A stretch of DNA of 64,000 nt from Streptomyces sp. NBC_00344 (GTDB taxonomy: Bacteria > Actinomycetota > Actinomycetes > Streptomycetales > Streptomycetaceae). Location: NCBI RefSeq assembly GCF_036088315.1, contig NZ_CP107996.1, positions 3,685,001 to 3,749,000 of the forward strand, given 5' to 3'. Position 1 is the first letter of the stretch, and each line of letters starts with the position of its first letter. The notes beneath the pieces are model-generated. The model was not told the DNA's origin and did not search any database. It saw only the letters and a program-made list of their open reading frames with translations. The position numbers and the translations under genes were made by a program. Below are positions 56,778 through 64,000 of the stretch, in pieces.

Positions 56778-57143
56778 TCAGTAGACGAGCGCCTGTACGC
56801 CGTCCGCCATGGCTTCCTGAACGAAGACCTGCGCGCCCGCGATCCGTACGCCGTCCAGGACGTCCTGCTCGGTGATGTCCCGCCGGGCCGCGCACTGCGT
56901 GCACAGGGTGACCTGCCCGCCTGCCTGGATCGACTCGATCAGATCGGGCAGCGGCGCGGCGTGCGGAAGCTCGAACTCGGCGGCCCTGCCCGGCAGGGCG
57001 AACCAGGCCGACTCCCCGGTCAGCCAGAGTGAGACCTGCACGCCGCTGGCGACGGCGACGGCGGCCACGGTAAAGGCCTGGGAGCATCGCTCCGCCGCGT
57101 CCGAACCCGCTGTCACCTTGATCACTAGCTTCTTCTGCGCCAT
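56778..57143 (-). CDS. DsrE-family protein
   Basis: 121 residues with the DsrE alpha/beta fold: KKLVIKVTAGSDAAERCSQA start, SGVQVSLWLTGESAWFALPG and the cysteine pair in TLCTQCAARRDI. DsrE proteins relay sulfur as persulfide on conserved Cys; the CxxC here could do so. The ATG at 57143 (MAQKKLVIK) is chosen; the frame to 57323 is noncoding upstream. Its place near sseA suggests sulfur trafficking, but it is in the opposite orientation. Confidence 0.88.
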   Translation of the reverse strand: MAQKKLVIKVTAGSDAAERCSQAFTVAAVAVASGVQVSLWLTGESAWFALPGRAAEFELPHAAPLPDLIESIQAGGQVTLCTQCAARRDITEQDVLDGVRIAGAQVFVQEAMADGVQALVY

Positions 57144-57337
57144 GGCCGAACTGTAATCGCCGGGCGCGAGGCCTCCGGCCCTCCCGGTGGCCCGGCGCGG
57201 CCGCCGTGGCGCCGGGTCCGGCCGGTGGTGCGGGGCGCCCGCCCGCTTGCCGGCCACCTCGCAGAGAGGGCCCGGCCCCCACCCACTAGGCTGGGACCCG
57301 GCCGTTCTGCCTCCACCGTTCATGCAAGGAGCACCCC

Positions 57338-57439
57338 GTGCTTGACGCAGTCTTCATCGCCCTTCTGATCCTGGTCTGCGTCGGCGTGCTCGCCTTCGCC
57401 GGCCTGTCCGTGAAGAAGCTCTACCAGGGCCAGCGCTGA
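57338..57439 (+). CDS. 33-aa single-helix membrane protein
   Basis: GTG start at 57338 with AAGGAGCACCCC upstream; TGA at 57437-57439. The peptide begins LDAVFIALLILVCVGVLAFA, one membrane helix, then a basic tail (SVKKLYQGQR). It lies 4 bases before the nitrobindin-like gene, so the two are coupled. The ribosome site and conserved spacing support a real microprotein; its role is unknown. Confidence 0.75.
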   Translation: MLDAVFIALLILVCVGVLAFAGLSVKKLYQGQR

Positions 57440-57443
57440 CGTC

Positions 57444-58007
57444 ATGATCGAGATTCCGTCGGACCTGCATCCGAGCCTCGTCCCCCTCGTCTTCCTGCTC
57501 GGCAACTGGGAGGGCGCGGGCGTCGCCGATTTCCCGGGCGACGAGAAGTGCAACTTCGGCCAGGAAGTCACCTTCACCCACGACGGCAGGGACTTCCTCG
57601 AGTACGTCTCGCACACCTGGGTGCTCGACTCCGATGGCAGGAAGGTCAAGCCGCTGGAGTCCGAGTCCGGGTACTGGCGCGTCGACGAGCACCGCAAGGT
57701 CGAGGTCGTCATGGTCCGCGACCAGGGAGTCGTCGAGATCTGGTACGGCGAGCTCGCCGACCAGAAGCCGCAGATCGACCTCGTCACGGACGCGGTCGCC
57801 CGTACCGCCGCGTCCGGACCGTACAGCGGCGGCAAGCGGCTCTACGGCTACGTGAACAGCGATCTCATGTGGGTCGGTGAGAAGGCCACCCCCGAGGTCG
57901 AGCTCCGCCCGTACATGTCGGCACATCTGAAGAAGGTCGTCGATCCGAGCGAGTGGGCGAAGGACCTCAAGGACCTGCCCGACGACGGGATCGCCTTCTT
58001 CAAGTAG
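57444..58007 (+). CDS. FABP-like/nitrobindin-type heme-binding protein
   Basis: 187 residues. The beta-barrel signature G-x-W-x-G-x-G is present as GNWEGAG near residue 21, followed by strands DFLEYVSHTWVLDSDGRKV and HRKVEVVMVRDQGVVEIWYG. The proximal His expected in nitrobindins may lie near the C-terminus (MSAHLKKVVD). Nitrobindins bind ferric heme and can isomerise peroxynitrite. The ATG at 57444 is coupled to a 33-aa membrane protein gene. Confidence 0.88.
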   Translation: MIEIPSDLHPSLVPLVFLLGNWEGAGVADFPGDEKCNFGQEVTFTHDGRDFLEYVSHTWVLDSDGRKVKPLESESGYWRVDEHRKVEVVMVRDQGVVEIWYGELADQKPQIDLVTDAVARTAASGPYSGGKRLYGYVNSDLMWVGEKATPEVELRPYMSAHLKKVVDPSEWAKDLKDLPDDGIAFFK

Positions 58008-58060
58008 ACCGCCCGCACCGAGCAGGGCGACCGGGGCGGGGCGCTGCCTAGACTGGAGGC

Positions 58061-58510
58061 GTGGTGACCACCGACTGGCAGAGCGACCTCCGCAGGCGCG
58101 GATACCGGCTGACCCCGCAGCGGCAGCTGGTGCTCGAGGCCGTGGACGCGCTGGAGCACGCGACGCCCGACGACATCCTGACCGAGGTCAGGAAGACGGC
58201 GCGCGGAGTGAACATCTCCACCGTCTACCGGACCCTGGAGCTGCTGGAGGAGCTGGAGCTGGTCAGCCATGCCCATCTCGGGCATGGCGCCCCCACGTAC
58301 CACCTCGCGGACCGGCACCATCACATCCATCTGGTCTGCCGGGACTGCACGGACGTCATCGAGGCGGACATCGCCGTCGCCGCCGACTTCACGGCGAAGC
58401 TCCGCGAGACCTTCGGATTCGACACCGACATGAAGCACTTCGCCATCTTCGGGCGCTGCCAGAGCTGTACGGACAAGTGCGCCGGTGAGACTTCCGGCGG
58501 CCGGTCGTAG
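58061..58510 (+). CDS. nur: Nickel-responsive Fur-family regulator Nur
   Basis: 149 residues. The N-terminal winged helix (RRGYRLTPQRQLVLEAVDAL, NISTVYRTLELLEELELVSH) is followed by a metal-binding dimer domain with the His cluster DRHHHIHLVCRDC and the second CxxC FGRCQSC. The sequence is very close to my recollection of S. coelicolor Nur, which binds Ni and represses sodF and the nik transport genes. The double GTG start has CTGGAGGC upstream. It is followed 10 bases later by the ygfZ gene. Fur, Zur or CatR identity is less likely on sequence pattern. Confidence 0.9.
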   Translation: MVTTDWQSDLRRRGYRLTPQRQLVLEAVDALEHATPDDILTEVRKTARGVNISTVYRTLELLEELELVSHAHLGHGAPTYHLADRHHHIHLVCRDCTDVIEADIAVAADFTAKLRETFGFDTDMKHFAIFGRCQSCTDKCAGETSGGRS

Positions 58511-58520
58511 GCTTACGGAC

Positions 58521-59486
58521 ATGAAGAGCCCGCTGCTGACCCTGCCCGGCGCCGTCCCCGCCGAAGGACGTGACGAAGGTGTCGCCGCGCACTACGGCGA
58601 CCTGTTCCGGGAGCAACGTGAACTCGCGGCCGGTGCCGGTCTCGTGGACCTCTCGCACCGCGGCGTGGTCACCGTCTCCGGCGACGACCGGCTGGGCTGG
58701 CTGCATCTGCTGCTCACCCAGCACGTCAGCGAGCTGCCGGCGGGCCGGGCCACCGAAGCGCTGATCCTCTCCGCCAACGGGCACATCGAGCACGCCCTGT
58801 ATCTCGTGGACGACGGCGAGACGGTGTGGGCGCACGTGGAGCCGGGGACGCAGCAGGATCTGATCGCCTACCTGGAGAGCATGAAGTTCTTCTACCGGGT
58901 CGAGGTCGCCGACCGCAGCGAGGACATCGCGGTGGTGCATCTGCCGGCCGGTTCGATCGCCGAGGTCCCGGACGGTGTGGTCGTGAGGGAGACGGCGCAC
59001 GGCCGTGATCTCTTCCTGCCGAGGGACCGGCTCGAGGCGTACGCGGCGGAGCACGGCCCGGTTGCGGGGCTGCTGGCGTACGAGGCCCTGCGGATCGAGG
59101 GGCACCGGCCGCGGCTGGGACTCGAGACCGATCACCGCACGATCCCGCACGAGCTGGGCTGGATCGGCGGCGCCGTTCATCTGGAGAAGGGCTGCTACCG
59201 GGGCCAGGAGACGGTCGCCCGTGTCCACAACCTGGGGAAACCGCCGCGCCGGCTGGTCTTTCTGCATCTGGACGGCAGCGAGGTGCTGCTGCCCGGGCAC
59301 GGCACCCCGGTCCGCCTCGCCGCGGACGGCGAGGAGGGGCGCCAGCTCGGCTTCATCACCTCGTCGGCGCGCCACCACGAGCTGGGGCCGATCGCGCTCG
59401 CCCTGGTCAAGCGGAACGTACCGGTGGACGCCGAGCTGATGGCGGGGGACACGGCCGCCGCCCAGGAAGTCGTCGTCGAACCCTGA
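58521..59486 (+). CDS. ygfZ: Folate-binding YgfZ/T-protein-like
   Basis: 321 residues with the aminomethyltransferase-like fold and the diagnostic motif KGCYRGQETVAR near 226-237. YgfZ/IBA57 helps build or repair Fe-S clusters in a folate-dependent way. The ATG at 58521 (MKSPLLTLPG) is chosen; the frame to 58485 overlaps nur without coding sense. It probably shares a transcript with nur. A hairpin follows, before the convergent dtd. Confidence 0.9.
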   Translation: MKSPLLTLPGAVPAEGRDEGVAAHYGDLFREQRELAAGAGLVDLSHRGVVTVSGDDRLGWLHLLLTQHVSELPAGRATEALILSANGHIEHALYLVDDGETVWAHVEPGTQQDLIAYLESMKFFYRVEVADRSEDIAVVHLPAGSIAEVPDGVVVRETAHGRDLFLPRDRLEAYAAEHGPVAGLLAYEALRIEGHRPRLGLETDHRTIPHELGWIGGAVHLEKGCYRGQETVARVHNLGKPPRRLVFLHLDGSEVLLPGHGTPVRLAADGEEGRQLGFITSSARHHELGPIALALVKRNVPVDAELMAGDTAAAQEVVVEP

Positions 59487-59499
59487 GCCCGGCCCCGGG

Positions 59500-59522
59500 C
59501 CCGTGTCCGAAGCGGATACGGG
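59500..59522. terminator. Bidirectional hairpin between ygfZ and dtd
   Basis: CCCGTGTCCG pairs with CGGATACGGG (one G-U) across AAG, with further GC-rich pairing outside, between convergent genes. Confidence 0.75.
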
Positions 59523-59539
59523 TTCCGGCCCCCGGGGCA

Positions 59540-59965
59540 TCAGACGTCGAGCAGCACCGTGAACGGGCCTTCGTTGGTCAGCGAGACCCGCATGCTCGCG
59601 CCGAACCGGCCTGTCTCCACCGTCGCCCCCAGGGCGCGCAGCCGGGCCACCACCTCGTTGACGAGCGGCTCCGCCACGTCACCGGGCGCGGCCGCGTTCC
59701 AGGTGGGGCGGCGGCCCTTGCGGGCGTCCCCGTACAGCGTGAACTGTGAAATCACCAGCAATGGTGCATTGACGTCCGAACAGGACTTTTCGTCCGCCAG
59801 GATCCGCAGCGACCAGAGCTTACGGGCGAGCTGCGCCGCCTCCTCCTCCGAGTCCGCATGGGTGACACCCACCAAAACGCACAAACCCTCCCCGCTGATC
59901 TCCCCAACCGTCTCACCAGCAACGACGACGCTCGCGCCGTTCACTCTCTGCACCACTGCACGCAT
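59540..59965 (-). CDS. dtd: D-aminoacyl-tRNA deacylase Dtd
   Basis: 141 residues with the two Dtd signatures [17 protein letters not shown] and [11 protein letters not shown]. The dimeric enzyme removes D-amino acids wrongly attached to tRNA. The ATG at 59965 ([10 protein letters not shown]) is the family's canonical start; the longer frame to 60052 is upstream noncoding. Convergent with ygfZ and divergent from rsiG, 116 bases away. Confidence 0.95.
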   Translation of the reverse strand: MRAVVQRVNGASVVVAGETVGEISGEGLCVLVGVTHADSEEEAAQLARKLWSLRILADEKSCSDVNAPLLVISQFTLYGDARKGRRPTWNAAAPGDVAEPLVNEVVARLRALGATVETGRFGASMRVSLTNEGPFTVLLDV

Positions 59966-60081
59966 GCGAACCAATCTATCCGGGGCCGAACGGGTGCAGA
60001 GCGTCAGCAGGGGCACCACAGGGAGTGGCACCATGCACGGGAGGCGGTGCACCGCACCGGTCGAGGGGACGGATTACGCAT

Positions 60082-60669
60082 ATGAGCACATCTGGCGCCA
60101 GGCAGTCGCCCGGTCCCGTATCCATGACCCGGTTCAGCTCCGCTCAGCGGCCACCGGTGCAGCGAGCCGGGGACGCGCTCCCCGCGGTCGCCGAGCACGA
60201 CATCGGTGCGCTGCGTCTGCCGGAGCTGCGGTCCCTGCGCAGGGACGCGCAATCGGACGAGGCGGATCTCAGCTACGTACGGCGGATGCTGCACGGGCGG
60301 ATCGACATCCTCCGTGCCGAGCTGTCCAGGCGTGCCGGCCCCGACTCGCCGGTGGTCGAGCGGCTTTCCGAGATCCTGGCGGATCTGCCGTCGTCGCACC
60401 GCTCGTCGGCCCGGCACGTCACACTTTCCCCGCCGCGCAGCGAGGAGAACCGGAAACTGGCGGCCGACATGCTCGCCGAGGTGGAACTCTCCGACCTCGG
60501 CGCCCGGACGGACGAAGAGCTGCATACCGGCATGGGCCGCCTGGTCCGCCACGAACAGCAGGTCTCACGCCGGCGGCAGCATCTCCAGCGGACCGCGGAT
60601 GATTGCAGTGCGGAGATCGCCCGCAGGTACCGTGAGGGCGAAGCGCAAGTAGACGATCTGCTCACCTGA
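60082..60669 (+). CDS. rsiG: c-di-GMP-dependent anti-sigma factor RsiG
   Basis: 195 residues, two long antiparallel helices. RsiG sequesters sigma WhiG when it binds c-di-GMP through two copies of E-x3-S-x2-R-x3-Q-x3-D. The second copy is perfect (E158, S162, R165, Q169, D173; EQQVSRRRQHLQRTAD). The first runs E60, S64, R67, then His71 where Gln is expected, then D75 (EADLSYVRRMLHGRID). The ATG at 60082 has GAGGGGACGG somewhat far upstream. It controls the switch from aerial hyphae to spores. The Gln-to-His change could be natural variation. Confidence 0.9.
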   Translation: MSTSGARQSPGPVSMTRFSSAQRPPVQRAGDALPAVAEHDIGALRLPELRSLRRDAQSDEADLSYVRRMLHGRIDILRAELSRRAGPDSPVVERLSEILADLPSSHRSSARHVTLSPPRSEENRKLAADMLAEVELSDLGARTDEELHTGMGRLVRHEQQVSRRRQHLQRTADDCSAEIARRYREGEAQVDDLLT

Positions 60670-60714
60670 GGCGATCCCTCGGCTGAGCGGGTCCCTTCTC
60701 CGGGAAGGCCGACG

Positions 60715-61689
60715 ATGACCTCCACTTCCACCGCCCCCATATCCCCCGCTGTCCCGCCGGTGCTCGCCGAAGTCGTACGTTCCGGCTTCGTCGAGGGCCG
60801 GCACCGGGGCTCGCTGGTGATTCTCGCCGCCGACGGGAGCGTGGAGTTCACGCTCGGAGACCCCTCGCTGCCCGTCTTCCCCCGCTCCAGCAACAAGCCG
60901 ATGCAGGCCGCCGCCGTGCTGCGGGCCGGACTGGATCTGGCGGGGGAGCGGCTGGCCCTGACCGCGGCCAGCCACTCGGGCGAGGGGTTCCAGCTCGAAC
61001 TGGTACGGAAGATGCTCGCCGAATACGGCCTGCGGGAAAGCGATCTGCAGTGCCCGCCCGATCTGCCGCTGGACCCCGTCGAGGCCGAGTCCTATCTCGC
61101 GGCCGGCCGGGACCGGGAGCGCGTGACCATGAACTGCTCGGGCAAGCACACCGCGATGCTCGCGGTGTGCGCGCTGAACGGCTGGCCGGCCGACTCCTAT
61201 CTGGACCCTTCTCACCCCCTGCAGCGACTGGTGCTGACCGTGGTGGAGGAAGCGGCGGGCGAACGGGTCCCCGCGGTCGGCACCGACGGGTGCGGGGCGC
61301 CGTTGATGGCGGTGAGTCTGGTGGGTCTCGCGCGGGCGTTCCGTTCCTTCGTGCTCGCCCCCGAAGGCACCGCGGAGCGCCGGGTGGCGGATGCGATGCG
61401 GGCCCACCCGGAGTACGTGGCGGGCAACCGCAGGCCCGACACCTGGCTGATGCGCGAACTCCCGGGCGCGTTGTCCAAGATGGGCGCAGAGGCGGTTCAG
61501 GCGCTGGCCCTGCCGGACGGCCGTGCGCTGGCCTTCAAGATCGATGACGGAGCGACCCGGGTGCTGGGCCCGGTACTGGCGCGCACGCTGGAGCGGATGG
61601 GTGTGGACAGTCCGGTCCTCGCCCGGCTGGCCGACTCCCCGCTGCTCGGCGGCGCCGAGAGGGTCGGCGAAATCCGCGCGACAGTCTGA
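60715..61689 (+). CDS. Asparaginase (R. etli AnsA/L-asparaginase II type)
   Basis: 324 residues of the PF06089-type asparaginase family, unrelated to the E. coli enzymes. Conserved segments: PRSSNKPMQAAAVL, TAASHSGEGFQLELV, MNCSGKHTAMLAVC and TDGCGAPLMAVSL. It hydrolyses asparagine to aspartate and ammonia. The ATG follows CGGGAAGGCC. It lies 45 bases after rsiG, and 23 bases before the Eis-like gene. Confidence 0.9.
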   Translation: MTSTSTAPISPAVPPVLAEVVRSGFVEGRHRGSLVILAADGSVEFTLGDPSLPVFPRSSNKPMQAAAVLRAGLDLAGERLALTAASHSGEGFQLELVRKMLAEYGLRESDLQCPPDLPLDPVEAESYLAAGRDRERVTMNCSGKHTAMLAVCALNGWPADSYLDPSHPLQRLVLTVVEEAAGERVPAVGTDGCGAPLMAVSLVGLARAFRSFVLAPEGTAERRVADAMRAHPEYVAGNRRPDTWLMRELPGALSKMGAEAVQALALPDGRALAFKIDDGATRVLGPVLARTLERMGVDSPVLARLADSPLLGGAERVGEIRATV

Positions 61690-61712
61690 GCACGGGTACC
61701 TAGCGTGGGCGT

Positions 61713-62954
61713 ATGACCGTCGACATCCGCACCGTCACCGAGTCCGAATTCCCCGGCTGGCTGCGCGCCGTGCACACCGGCTTCCTGCAGCCGCCGGTGG
61801 CCTCCGACGAGGAGGTGCGCAGCAGGCTTCCGCACACCGATCTGTCGCGCACCCGGGGGGCCTTCGACGAAGGGCGCTGTGTGGCGACGTTCCGCTCGTT
61901 CGCCCAGGAGATCAGTGTCCCGGGCGGCGCTTCGCTGCCCGCGGACGCGATCACCAACGTGACCGTGACCCCCACCCACCGCCGCCGCGGACTGCTCAGC
62001 CGGATGATGGCCGCGGACCTGGCGGCGGCCAGGGAGCGCGGGGACGTGCTGGCCACGCTGATCGCCGCCGAGTATCCGATCTACGGCCGGTACGGCTTCG
62101 GGCCGGCGGCGGGGATCTGCGAGTGGACGGTCGACGTTCCGCGCACCGGCCTCGACCGGTGCCGGCCGGGTCCGGAGCAGGGCCGGATCGATCTGGTCGA
62201 CGCCGCGGACGTCCGCGGGCTCGGACCCGGCCTGTACGCGCGCTTCCGCGGGCTTCAGCCCGGTGCGGTCACCAGGGACGACCGCTGGTGGGCCGGCAGC
62301 ACGGGCTTCGAGCGGCTTCCGGGACAGACCTGGACGGAGCCCTTTTACGCGGTCTACCGGTCGCCCGCCGGTGAGATCGACGGCCTGCTCGTCTACACGG
62401 CCGACGACACGTGGGGCGACGCCAAGCAGCCGCTGAACACCGCGACCGTGCGGAGCCTGATCGCGGTGTCCCCGGCCGCCGAGCGCGCGCTCTGGCACTA
62501 CCTCTGCTCGGTCGACTGGATCACCACCGTGAAGACCGGCCGGCGGGGTCCCGATGACCTGCTGCCCCTGTTCCTGCCGGATCCCCGGGCCGCCCGGATC
62601 ACCCAGCAGGCGGACTTCCTGTGGGTGCGGCTGCTGGATGTCCCACGGGCGTTGGAGTCCAGGACGTACGAGGCCACAGGCACTCTGGTGCTCGACGTGC
62701 GCGACACGGACGGGCTGTCCTCCGGCCGGTACCGGCTGGACGCGTCGCCGGACGGCGCGGTCTGCGCGCCGTCCTCCGGACCGGCCGATGTCGTGCTGGA
62801 CGTAAGGGAGTTGAGTGCCCTGTACCTCGGTGACGCATCGGCGGTCCGGCTCGCGGCGCTGGAGCGGATCACCGAGCGGACACCGGGCGCGATCGCGGTC
62901 GCCGAGGCGCTCTTCCGTACGGCGGTGCGGCCCTGGTGCCCGGACGTGTTCTAG
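61713..62954 (+). CDS. Eis-like GNAT acetyltransferase
   Basis: 413 residues with the Eis layout: an N-terminal GNAT ([20 protein letters not shown] acetyl-CoA loop; [12 protein letters not shown]), a second GNAT-like domain, and a C-terminal sterol-carrier-like domain. The chain ends in Phe, as Eis enzymes use the terminal carboxylate in catalysis. Family members acetylate aminoglycosides or other amines. The ATG follows a GTAC CTAGCG region with little ribosome-site match; expression may be coupled to the asparaginase gene upstream. Confidence 0.92.
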   Translation: MTVDIRTVTESEFPGWLRAVHTGFLQPPVASDEEVRSRLPHTDLSRTRGAFDEGRCVATFRSFAQEISVPGGASLPADAITNVTVTPTHRRRGLLSRMMAADLAAARERGDVLATLIAAEYPIYGRYGFGPAAGICEWTVDVPRTGLDRCRPGPEQGRIDLVDAADVRGLGPGLYARFRGLQPGAVTRDDRWWAGSTGFERLPGQTWTEPFYAVYRSPAGEIDGLLVYTADDTWGDAKQPLNTATVRSLIAVSPAAERALWHYLCSVDWITTVKTGRRGPDDLLPLFLPDPRAARITQQADFLWVRLLDVPRALESRTYEATGTLVLDVRDTDGLSSGRYRLDASPDGAVCAPSSGPADVVLDVRELSALYLGDASAVRLAALERITERTPGAIAVAEALFRTAVRPWCPDVF

Positions 62955-63018
62955 CCGTGTTCCAGAAGTGGCGGGGCAGCCGGGGCTGCTCACAGACGGC
63001 GCAGGTCTTTCGAGCGGA

Positions 63019-63207
63019 TCAGCCGAGTGCGGGCTGAAGGAGCAGGACGAGGCCGATGACGCCGAGTCCGGCACAGGTGGGGTTCCTGGTCTTTGCTCCG
63101 ATGGTCAGCAGTGCGAGGGCGAAGAACCCCACGACCCCGGAATCCTGCTGGACGAAGGTCTCGAAGAGAAGGACGAACACGGCGGGGGCGAGTGCGAAGA
63201 GCGGCAT
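63019..63207 (-). CDS. Small two-helix membrane protein (62 aa), twin A
   Basis: 62 residues: PLFALAPAVFVLLFETFVQQ, then GVVGFFALALLTIGAKTRN, PTCAGLGVIGLVLLLQ. ATG at 63207 with AAGGAGAG upstream. It is a paralogue of the next gene (shared pattern E-x-x-x-Q, LA-x-LT-x-G-x-K, C-x-x-LG). Function unknown; probable membrane regulator or structural microprotein. Confidence 0.78.
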   Translation of the reverse strand: MPLFALAPAVFVLLFETFVQQDSGVVGFFALALLTIGAKTRNPTCAGLGVIGLVLLLQPALG

Positions 63208-63394
63208 GACGGACTCTCCTTGGCAGGGTCGGTCGTGGGTGGTCCTACCGGCTGCGCACCCGGCAGTGCACCGGCTGCGCTCGAAGCGGCCGCAGCGCCT
63301 GTGCCATGCGTGCGGCCGGAGCCGGGCCGTCGTGGGGGCTGGTCGCGGGGTGGGGAGAAGTGCCGGGCCGGAGGCCCGGCGGGTGGGGCGGCGG

Positions 63395-63583
63395 TCAGCC
63401 GATGACCGCCTGCACCTGGATCACCAGCATGAACGCCCCCAGGCAACTGCAGGGAACGTTGGCGGACTTCACTCCGACCGTGAGCATCGCGAGTCCGATC
63501 AGACCGGCGATGCCGAACGCGGACTGGACGGTCTGCTCGATGACGAAGCCGAGTGCGGCCAGCAGAAGAGCTGCGGTGGGCAT
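63395..63583 (-). CDS. Small two-helix membrane protein (62 aa), twin B
   Basis: 62 residues: PTAALLLAALGFVIEQTVQS, FGIAGLIGLAMLTVGVKSAN, then PCSCLGAFMLVIQVQAVIG. ATG at 63583 with a strong GAAGGAGGG site. Same length and pattern as twin A, 187 bases away, so a tandem duplication. Its promoter overlaps GntR-type repeats, so a GntR regulator, perhaps the divergent one, probably controls it. Confidence 0.82.
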   Translation of the reverse strand: MPTAALLLAALGFVIEQTVQSAFGIAGLIGLAMLTVGVKSANVPCSCLGAFMLVIQVQAVIG

Positions 63584-63665
63584 GGGGTTCCCTCCTTCGG
63601 GATGGCTGGGAGCGCCGGTGCCCGTACCCCGTTGTACGGCTCCTGTGCCCCGTGGAGAGGTATAA

Positions 63666-63760
63666 CCAGTCAAGTGCCCAGACAAGTTGGCCCGGTTGAC
63701 TTGAGTTACATGTTCCCGTTCACGACATGCCCGTAAACTTGTCTGGTGACTGGTCTGGTT
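63666..63760. promoter_or_regulatory. GntR-type operator cluster between twin B and the GntR gene
   Basis: CCAGTCAAGT (63666) and CCAGACAAGTT (63678-63688) face the inverted copy AACTTGTCTGG (63736-63746; perfect 11-bp inverted repeat, 47-bp spacer) and then ACTGGTCTGG just after it. ACTGGTCT is a half of the HutC-type dre consensus. The motifs overlap a likely -10/-35 for the leftward small gene. Confidence 0.65.
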
Positions 63761-63838
63761 GGATGACCGAGAAGTGCACCCCTGTCTGTTCGGTCATGTC
63801 AATTACGCGAAGGTGTGCGGTAGTTGTACGGTGGAGGC

Positions 63839-64000
63839 GTGCCAACACGTGACGCAGGCAGTGAGGACGGCAGGAAGTTCCAGGTCATCGCGGGGGACCT
63901 GAGGACGGAGATCACCGACGGCGTCTACCGGGTGGGCCAGCAGCTGCCGTCGCAGCGCGAGCTCCAGATCAAGTACGTGGTCTCGCGCGAGACGGTGGGC
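63839..64000 (+). CDS. GntR-family regulator, 5' part (cut by window end)
   Basis: The first 54 codons of a winged-helix GntR protein: GRKFQVIAGDLRTEITDGVY then RVGQQLPSQRELQIKYVVSR and the recognition helix start RETVG. The GTG at 63839 has GGTGGAGGC just ahead. By gene order it could be the DevA/SCO4188 family, which regulates aerial development, but the effector domain is out of view. It is divergent from the twin small membrane genes. Confidence 0.85.
   Translation, partial: MPTRDAGSEDGRKFQVIAGDLRTEITDGVYRVGQQLPSQRELQIKYVVSRETVG

Overview
The window is a high-GC actinobacterial chromosome segment, almost certainly Streptomyces. It carries a Streptomyces-type rRNA operon end, mycothiol synthase (MshD), GlnR, Nur and RsiG homologues, an AfsR/SARP-type regulator, and an XRE-DUF397-HATPase (whiJ-like) module. 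From memory, the order of the conserved genes (T4SS-like operon, CsoR, Pit, pst, ppk, mshD, glnR, sseA, nur, rsiG, GntR) resembles the SCO4126-SCO4190 region of S. coelicolor; no alignment was run.

Layout. 0-3.5 kb: end of the 16S-23S spacer, a complete 23S rRNA, a complete 5S rRNA and a strong terminator. 3.6-11.6 kb: a GNAT enzyme, then a leftward six-gene type IV secretion-like operon (pilin-like, VirB8-like, VirB6/TrbL-like, a VirB3/VirB4-N-like protein, a VirB4-like motor and a VirD4-like protein with a degenerate P-loop). 11.6-21.3 kb: an accessory-looking stretch with a DrrAB-type ABC exporter, a large AfsR-type regulator, small and unknown genes, and a whiJ-like module. 21.3-27.3 kb: a secreted lytic transglycosylase-NlpC/P60 enzyme (a plausible VirB1 partner of the T4SS-like operon), PAP2 and YihY membrane proteins, a secreted flavoprotein, a lipoprotein and small proteins.

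27.3-37.8 kb is a copper and phosphate block: CsoR with its probable operator, DUF47-Pit, pstSCAB with PHO boxes, then Ppk, a CHAD protein and a NUDIX hydrolase. 37.8-42.1 kb holds a GntR(YtrA-like)-regulated ABC exporter and mshD. 42.3-49.2 kb has a secreted 5'-nucleotidase, a DUF2993 protein and an MprAB/HtrA-like envelope stress set. 49.2-52.6 kb has a LacI regulator, GlnR, an alpha/beta hydrolase and a MoaD-like protein. 52.6-64 kb has membrane and DUF2993 proteins, a cysteine-type leader peptide with thiosulfate sulfurtransferase and SseC, DsrE, a nitrobindin-like protein, Nur, YgfZ, Dtd, RsiG, asparaginase, an Eis-like acetyltransferase, twin small membrane proteins, and the start of a GntR regulator cut by the window edge.

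Most of the window reads as core Streptomyces chromosome. The most interesting observations are: (i) the relaxase-less T4SS-like apparatus with a pseudo-coupling protein; (ii) three 7-bp direct repeats at exact 11-bp spacing ahead of the ABC exporter that sits beside the SARP-type regulator; (iii) a predicted leaderless 35-codon leader peptide with tandem promoter repeats ahead of sseA; (iv) palindromes in the divergent whiJ-like promoter; (v) an RsiG whose first c-di-GMP motif differs by one residue; (vi) paired GntR-type operator motifs between twin small membrane protein genes and a GntR gene. No tRNA gene, CRISPR array, insertion sequence or prophage was seen.
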